This document shows, one piece after another, positions 57,793-64,000 of a stretch of 64,000 nt of DNA; the first letter of the stretch is position 1, and each line of letters starts with the position of its first letter. The translations under genes were made by a program, and so were the position numbers. The notes under the pieces are model-generated. The model was not told the origin of the DNA. It worked only from the letters and a program-made list of their open reading frames with translations, and did not search any database. This DNA comes from Capsicum annuum. Its lineage: Eukaryota; Streptophyta; Magnoliopsida; Solanales; Solanaceae. The stretch is from NCBI RefSeq assembly GCF_002878395.1, contig NC_061114.1, positions 141,700,369 to 141,764,368 of the forward strand. Reading direction: 5' to 3'.

Positions 57793-58650
57793 ACATAATG
57801 CAAGGGTTTTTGTTGTAAAAGCATGTTGATTGTGTGAATTACTACATTTTAGACCCTTAGCCTCATGATTATTAATCGTGTACTTGTTGGCTTAATATTG
57901 AATTCATGTGATCATTTAGCATAATCCTTGTGTATGTGATTACTTGAAAATGCCCATTGCATATGATAAAAAAATATAAAGAGTGAGTTTAGGAGATAAT
58001 ATAGGCATTTTTTCAATAGCCCTTTTTTCATACCGTCTTTTGCTTACCTTTATGCATATTACTAGCTAACCCATTAAGCCTTTAGCTTATTTTCTTTGGT
58101 CCCCTTCTATGTAACTTGTATCCTCTACTTTTATTGACCTTAATTTGATCCAAAGAACCTAAGCTTTTTAGTTGAAATTCAATTAAGTAAGGAGTTTAAA
58201 ATTCAAGTAGGGAAATGGTGAATATGAAGCCCTAAATTAGTAGTTATTATTTTGTAAACTTGATCTATTATAGTTGTGAAGGGTGAAATGAAAGAAATAA
58301 GATTGTTCAAATGGAATAAGTTGTGAATCAAAAATATTTTCACCATAGTATCGGTGAATAAGTTATATGAGATAGGGAAAAACAATAAATACAGGTAGAC
58401 AGAAGTCGTGTAAAGTGGTTGTTAGAGGTGAATTGAATGATAAGTATGATGTATTAAATCTCTTAGGGAAGATACTTACTATTACTAATCAGAATAGTTT
58501 CTACCCATTCCTTAGCCGACATTAGAACACATAATGACGTACTTGATCCTAAGCATCTTCATTTTGATATTAGTAGAGTACTACAGTAAGGGAAAACCTA
58601 TGATTTATTATCTATAACTTGAGAATACTTTCAGAGTATGAGCTTAATTT

Positions 58651-58726
58651 GATTTTTGTACTCATTCTTTTATAAATTGAAATTATGTGATTTTTGTACT
58701 CATTCTTTTATAAATTGAAATTATGT
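58651..58726. repeat. Perfect 38-bp tandem duplication
   Basis: Units 58651-58688 and 58689-58726 are identical and begin GATTTTTGTACTC. I1 and I3 have one unit at the matching place. Since nothing has diverged, it is a late event in the history of I4. Confidence 0.92.
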
Positions 58727-59541
58727 GAGTGTTTATAGGTAACTCACTTATTTTGAAGGAACATGTTTGATGAAAGTTGGGTAAATTATATAATTTCTTT
58801 GATTTAAAATTATGAATGACTTTGACAACTAGGTGAGTCAATTATTGACGATGGGATGTTTTGGAGTAGTGTTCTTTAAATTTCCATTGTGTATGTACTA
58901 TGCTTAGTGTAGAAACTTGCATTATGTGTAGTCATTGTAGTACTATCTTGATTTTCTTTCTTGTTTTAGATGTTTTGAGTCACCTCATCTTATGATCCTT
59001 AGAATAAAGAGTTGTTCGAGTACAAATAAGGATTTAAGTTTAAGAAGATGATCTGGTATGGATTTACGCACTTCAGTGTTGTTATCTAGGCTTATTTAAC
59101 ATTGTTTTGAGTACTTCTTATGATACGATGTGTTAAAAATGACATAATTGAGCATATAAGTGTTAATGTATTTTATTAAAATGTTTAATGTGTAGTTCAA
59201 ATAAGTTTGTACATAATTTGGTCAGTTAGAGTTTCAATGAGAAAAGTAGTTACTATCTTAAGATAGGTGTTGTTCTACTTCATCTTAATGGATTCTAACG
59301 TTTGTAGTGTGTTTCTAATGGTTTTACTGTGTAAATATATGTGTAATAACTTTTTTATTATGTTTAATGTTAAATTTAAACAAGCCAAGAGTCATAACCA
59401 AGTTAAAGACCAAATGGACAAAAACTACCATTCTTAGCTTGAGTTTCTAGTTCATTGTCCTAGATGATTGGGTTGTTTAGATCTCTAATTTGTAGTGTTT
59501 AATGTTATAGAATTCTTTTTGAGTTGATTATGATGATATAT

Positions 59542-61908
59542 TGTGATGCCCCAGAAAAAATTTCCATTAAGATCTCAGAGAAAAATGTGTTGAATTCTGT
59601 TCTTTATCGTGATTAATAATTTTTCTGTGTGAAATTTCAGGATATGCAACCCGTTATCGCATATATAATCGAATAAGCTTTCCAATGATACGTGGATCAT
59701 CCAAAATTTACACTCGAGCGATGAGTTATGATCATTTCGATCTAACCGTGAATAGTGGTGAACAGCAAATGTGCAGGAAATAATACTGAGGCCAGACGAA
59801 TTTTAGGGTCAAGTTCAAACAATCATATCTCCTTGTACATAATTATCTGGGTGGGTTACTATATATCAACAAAAATCTATGAAAGTCCTCTTTCTAATGA
59901 AATTGGTTTCATCCAATTTGGCCATCGGAGCAAAAAGTTATGGTCGATTTACTTCAGCCTATCAAAACAGTCTACCAAAGGACAGATTTGACATTATTTG
60001 ATTTTTAAGGGTATTTTAGTCATTTCCACTCCAATCCATCCGGGTAAACCATGGATTTAAGTCCATTAAGAGAATTCAATAGCTCATTTTTGTCCAAAAT
60101 TTCCTAAGGCTAAAACCCCAACCCTACTACTCCAAATTTCATCCTTCTATGTCTCTTGATTGAACTGTAGAAATTTCAAATTGATTTGGGATTCGAGTTT
60201 ATCATGTTAAGGGCTTTGAGAAGCACCCTTTATTTTCGTGAATAAAGTTCTGGTGTCGGAAGTTCATAGTCATCTTCCATTTTTAGGTATGTGGGGCTTT
60301 GAACAAGATTATTCTTTCGATCTTGTGCCCAGTATTTTTGTTGAATAACATTAACATGAGATTTTACATTTTTTACCATGAATTGGAAATATGGTTTTAT
60401 ACCTTATATTATTGTCCATGAGTTATGGGACTATGTCATCCGATATGTGTATAATGTTGAGATGGAATTATGCCTAAAAAGTATTTGATTATGAGAGTAT
60501 GATGATTTAATTTGTTAAGCCTTAATTTATGCTATCATTACACTACTTCCTTATTATGAATTTATAATTGATATTAGAAATTCTATATCCCTACTTGGGT
60601 TGATGTTTCATGTACCTTTAAGTGAGAGTTGGATGGCAAATTGAGAAATATTGATATTGAAGTTGCAATGAGTCTTGGTATTTTCTGGATGGGTTTGATG
60701 AGTTAAATTGTTGAAAATATTATGTATTGAGTCTTCATATCCTTGTCCGAATTTTGAGTCGGCTATGGTTCAACGCATTGATACCTTTTTGATGTTGAGG
60801 AAGATTAAAATATTTTAAGCTAAAATGTGTTGAGTTAAGAATCCACAAATTGATATGATTTGATAAATGACAAAGAGATTTGATTTGGTCTTTATGATAG
60901 ACCCTTGTGATGTTGTGGTGGATTTCCTAATGCGTTCTGAGCTTGTCGGGGAGTAGTGCTTAGCACCGAGAGAGAAATTTTGTATTTCCCCAAACCTATG
61001 TGCCACCGTAGGATTGTTTGATGATCATATTATTGGCCAGAGAGCCCGATTTTGATTATTGTAGTTTTAAGGTTGTACTCCCTAGCAAAGAGTATGACGC
61101 TCCCTCTAACAGGGGTTTCAAACGTTGGTATTCCACATAGCTCACATGGGGTTGTCGGTTATAGGAAACTCCCCTGTCCATAAGAGTCATGTTAATTGAA
61201 ATACCGAGTCACTCCAAGTTTTAATGTGGTAAGTCAAGTTGCCTATGATGATCTATAATGATTTATGAGGTTTTTCTCCTACATTTCCTATCTAAGATGT
61301 TATGAGTTGTATGATTCAATGTCACTCAAGCCAGGTGTGTCATTATGGTCCGTATGTACGTTTTAACAAAATTTATGATATTATTTATGTTTTGCATATG
61401 CCCCCACATGATGAATACGTATCTTATGCTGACCCACATATTTCTCTATCGGTTGCATTCTTACCATGATATAGGATCAGGTAATCAGCTGCAGCCGCGA
61501 CAATGATATCCGAGTGTCATATCTATGTTTCTTCAGTGGTGAGTCGTCATGTTTCGACGACCAAGTTTCTAGTTTTGGTGTTGTTGTTTTGTGATCCTTT
61601 TTCTTCTGTTGATTCTGTTGGGGGTTTGTCCCAATGGCTCACTGATTTTGCTTTATAGAGGCTATGTCAGACTAGTGTATTGTTGGGTTAGTTTGTGTAT
61701 AGACATTCCATATATGTACAGTCTAGTGATATTCCGTGCCATGTGTGATGTGATATGATATGTAATTAAATATATATATCCTTAGCATAGCATGTATGTT
61801 GTTGTGTTTGAACCCAAGGGTAGTGTTTTAGCTTAAAGGGTTAGCTTGAGGCTACGTGTAGCCTTGGGCACCGTGTGGCTTCTCGGGATGATATTTCGAA
61901 GTGTTACA
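59542..61908 (+). mobile_element. S2: solo gypsy LTR
   Basis: It starts TGTGATGCCCC and ends CGAAGTGTTACA, 2367 bases. The target duplication is perfect: TATAT at 59537-59541 and 61909-61913. The host LTR reads through when compared with L3 (CATATATGAATGATATATAAG at 40580-40600). No coding interior remains, so it formed by recombination between the two LTRs of an inserted element. It is related to the other Tekay/Del-like LTRs here but is a separate family. Confidence 0.88.
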
Positions 61909-62195
61909 TATATGAATGATATGCAAGCTCGAAATCAAGTTGAAACAACACAACAAGGCTAGGAATGGATCAATGAAAGCACAAGACATGACATGCCGTA
62001 AAACAGACACGTTTGATATCACCAGAGGAACTAGGACTTTAGTAAGTGTGGTGGGGAACATTACATGCATAGTCTTCATCATAAGGGGAACGAAACAGTG
62101 TACACTCATGATGAGCCCACAGTACGACCCCCATCCTCGTGTAATGATCCCCACAATGCGAACCTTGTTCCACCAACGAGAAAAATCCATGTCCT

Positions 62196-62203
62196 ATAAA
62201 TAG
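62196..62203 (+). promoter_or_regulatory. Candidate TATA box of A-family LTR (L5)
   Basis: TATAAATA in the context GTCCTATAAATAGGAATCTTG. The same place reads CTACAAATAGGACTCTTG in L3 and CTACAAATAAAACTCTTG in L4, so L5 holds the best version. It lies about 0.8 kb from the LTR start, with the rest downstream as R/U5. Confidence 0.45.
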
Positions 62204-63083
62204 GAATCTTGCACTTTTTGTTATACACCTTGGACTACTTGTCACATAGGAGAGGGTCTTCACAACACTTTATGTAGGGTTTTTACCTCTTTAATTTATC
62301 TTTTGAATGGAATATATCATGGGTTCAATTACTTTGATTATAGTTATGTCCATTAGATATAAAACGACCCCTTTTGGGGGTTAAGGCCAAGAACATGACA
62401 ACGATTGCTATGAATTGTTTTGGTTTTGTTTATTTTTCATATTTTGATGTTTTCTTGGAATTTTTATCATTATTTTAAGTATTCTACACCCTTAGAATAC
62501 ATATATTATTGACCTTGTGATCTTAGGAGGGGGAATATGAAGATAAAACGTGGGTGTAAAGAGAGTAGGGTTCTTATTCCATTATAAAATAGCAGATTTC
62601 AATTAGATTATAGGATAGAGATATATCTAGCAGCCTTACTTGGTTCACTATGGGATGAAATATAAATATGTTTAGCTTAGTTCTCATATCCCTGCTCAAT
62701 GATGTAGTTGTGAGTCTATGTTAGATACCTGGTTAGAGGTCGGGAGACCATGATCATGAAATCAACCTTGTGAATCAATAACAAAGATAAGTAACTTAAC
62801 CAATGAAGTTCAATAGTACAGTATGATCGTTCGTAGTGCTTTAGACTCGGGTTTTCATCCATTAATTATACAAAGTCTTTACTTTCGAGCATTATTTTGA
62901 TTTACTTTTTGTTGATAAACTCTCAAACCCTTTTTTTTAAGATTGCACTAATTTATATTAATAGTTAAACTTTATGGAATAGTTGTTAAAACAAGTGTCT
63001 GAGGGATTGACATTCAGCTTTATTAAATGCCACTTTACTACTTGGTGAGCCAACACACACTTATGTGTGCGCTTGGGCACAAC

Positions 63084-64000
63084 CAACATGATGGTGGACC
63101 ATGTCAATCACCTATTAATTGTGTTGCTAACTCTTAAGGACTAGTGGTTGTATGCAAACTTTTTAGGTGTGAATTTTAGCTAAGTATTGTAACCATTCTT
63201 GGGCATGTTGTTTCTAGTGAGAGCATCCAGGTTTATCTACATAAAGTTGAGGTAGTTATGAAATGACCTAGACCTATGACACTAACTGACATTAGGAGCT
63301 TCTAGGGTTTGGTGGACTATTATAGGAGGTTTATGGAGAGTTTTTCATCTATTGTTACTCCGCTGATAGAGTTAACTCATAAAAAGGTTATGTTTTTGTG
63401 GTTCGATCATTTTTAGGGGTAGTTTAGTAAAGTTTAATGATAAGATGATTTCGGTGCTAGTTTTTACCTTTTTGTATGGTATCGATTGGTTCATGGTGCA
63501 TTGTGATATATCGTATGTGGTATTGGATTGTATCTTGATGCGGCGTGGTAAAATTGTGCCCTACGCTTCTTGACCGCTTAACATTCATTAGTGCAATAAT
63601 CTGACTCACAATCTAGAAAAGGAGGCTGTGGTATTTTCATAGGAAATTTGGTGCCATTATTTGTATGGTAAGCATGTTGGTATTTATTCTGACCATAAGA
63701 GCTTATTGTATGTCTTTACACAAGAGTAACTGAATCTTCAAAATAGGCAGTCTCTTTAATTTCTAAATGATTACACATGACTTTGCACTTTCATCTAGGT
63801 AAATTTAATGTTGTTGTTGATGCTCATAGAATGTTTTCTATGGGGAGATTATCTCACATTAGGGAGGAGAAAAAATGGCTGCTAAAGGATATTCATAGTT
63901 TGGATAAATTGGGAGTCTATCTCTTGGACTATGAGGATAGGGGACTGATTTTTCAAGGAGTGGTTAAATAATCTCTTGATGTTGAGGTGAAAAAGAAGCA
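63084..64000 (+). pseudogene. E3 reverse transcriptase end and RNase H (continues past the window)
   Basis: After the array: D-H-V-N-H-L-like start (63100), L-Y-A-like and C-E-F then I-L-G-H-V-V-S-S-E (63196-63225, RT thumb), T-L-T-D-I-R-S-F, G-L-V-D-Y-Y-R-R-F-M-E-S-F-S-S-I. RNase H follows with V-H-C-D-I-S (where C-D-A-S is expected), M-R-R-G-K-I-V-P-Y-A-S, Y-S-D-H-K-S-L near 63685, and F-H-L-G-K-F-N-V-V-V-D-A (63786-63820). Stops and frameshifts are frequent. The segment between the RT palm start at 28213 and this point, which should hold the D-D box, is missing. Confidence 0.8.

Larger units (their letters stand above)
45967..59045 (+). mobile_element. I4: A-family internal region (split by E4)
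   Basis: The left part is 45967-47586 and the right part 57793-59045. The join, ...TTTCACTACATA / ATGCAAGGG..., reads through when compared with I1 at 30548-30560. Without E4 it is about 2.87 kb. It contains the best-kept copy of the gag-like start (46099-46464). Confidence 0.7.
28214..63083 (+). mobile_element. Array A: tandem units of a non-autonomous Athila/Tat-like element with shared LTRs
   Basis: Five LTR copies (L1-L5) alternate with four internal regions (I1-I4), all plus strand. After removing nested insertions, LTRs are about 1.64-1.67 kb where complete (L2, L4, L5) and internals about 2.9 kb where complete (I1, I4). Each internal begins with a degenerate T-G-G-C-G-x-x-G-T-T-x-x-x-G-G-G-G primer-site-like string, carries gag-like sequence only, and has no protease, RT or integrase. 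L1 and L3 lack their 5' parts. The array lies inside E3's RT. Neighbouring units share single LTRs rather than having two each, which points to unequal recombination or template switching rather than separate insertions. Confidence 0.65.
59046..63083 (+). repeat. L5: A-family LTR (split by solo LTR S2), right end of the array
   Basis: The left part is 59046-59541, the right part 61909-63083; without S2 it is about 1.67 kb, like L4. It ends GGGCACAAC, and the next bases read as E3's reverse transcriptase, so this LTR end is the true right border of the array. Landmarks: CAAAACTTGAG-like text near 59430, AAGAACATGACAACGATTGC at 62390-62409, and ACTTATGTGTGCGCTTGGGC at 63059-63078. Confidence 0.75.
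7237..64000 (+). mobile_element. Element E3: gypsy retrotransposon, host of all nested insertions to its right
   Basis: The element is read as four separated pieces: the first part of the 5' LTR (7237-8933), the LTR end to RT (25667-28213), and RT end plus RNase H (63084-64000, continuing past the edge). Continuity across 8934-25666 is supported by the paralogous LTR fragment at 2515-3325, which runs straight through the point where E3 is split. Continuity across 28214-63083 is supported by protein order: RT palm start on the left, RT thumb and RNase H on the right, same strand. About 75 codons of RT are missing at that junction. Clade: Ty3/gypsy with a Met-type primer site, probably chromoviral. 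Confidence 0.65.

Noticed and set aside
61852..62263. Open frames of 74-112 codons on both strands
   Set aside because: They span the S2/L5 junction and run antisense to an LTR; the equivalent regions of L2-L4 are closed.

Overview
This window looks like nuclear heterochromatin from a flowering plant, most likely a Solanaceae species (Capsicum or Solanum type). The reasons are an AT-rich composition, no intact gene, no rRNA or full tRNA gene, and almost every stretch being recognisable as decayed LTR retrotransposon. The Solanaceae call rests on my recollection of element families (long ~2.4 kb Tekay/Del-like gypsy LTRs starting TGTAAT(A/G)CCC, a gag-plus-second-ORF Copia derivative, Athila/Tat-like elements) and is an inference. 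No host protein-coding gene is supported; every coding trace is a broken transposon or pararetrovirus gene.

Left part (1-7236): a minus-strand endogenous pararetrovirus protease-region fragment at the edge (1-~300), a minus-strand gypsy gag fragment (~330-960), a plus-strand LTR fragment (2515-3325), featureless decayed DNA, and the 3' part of a minus-strand Athila/Tat-like gypsy element (LTR-like DNA 4986-6062, integrase ~6330-7236).

From 7237 to the right edge I read one nested structure. A plus-strand gypsy element (here E3) starts at 7237. Its 5' LTR is split by a Copia-derived element C (8934-25666), which is itself split by a complete Tekay-like gypsy element E1 (13875-23524). E3 resumes at 25667 (end of LTR, primer-binding site, gag, protease, start of reverse transcriptase) and breaks off inside RT at ~28213. 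It resumes, still in RT/RNase H, at ~63084. The 35 kb between is a head-to-tail tandem array of one non-autonomous Athila/Tat-like element A, with neighbouring units sharing LTRs (order LTR-I-LTR-I...LTR-I-LTR-I-LTR). The array has been invaded by a solo LTR S1 (31315-34533), a 5'-truncated gypsy element G (36808-40357), a complete gypsy element E4 (47587-57792, perfect 5-bp target duplication) and a solo LTR S2 (59542-61908, perfect 5-bp duplication).

The coding capacity is that of retrotransposons: gag (capsid), protease, reverse transcriptase, RNase H and integrase in E1, E3, E4, G and D; only gag-like sequence in the A units; gag plus a plant-transposon-associated second ORF in C. All copies carry stops and frameshifts, and several lack catalytic residues, so none should move on its own. 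The most noteworthy items are the shared-LTR tandem array, the two-ORF non-autonomous Copia derivative split across two loci, a TGACG-rich triple tandem repeat in the U3 of S1, and a plastid-like tRNA-Ser fragment inside S1.
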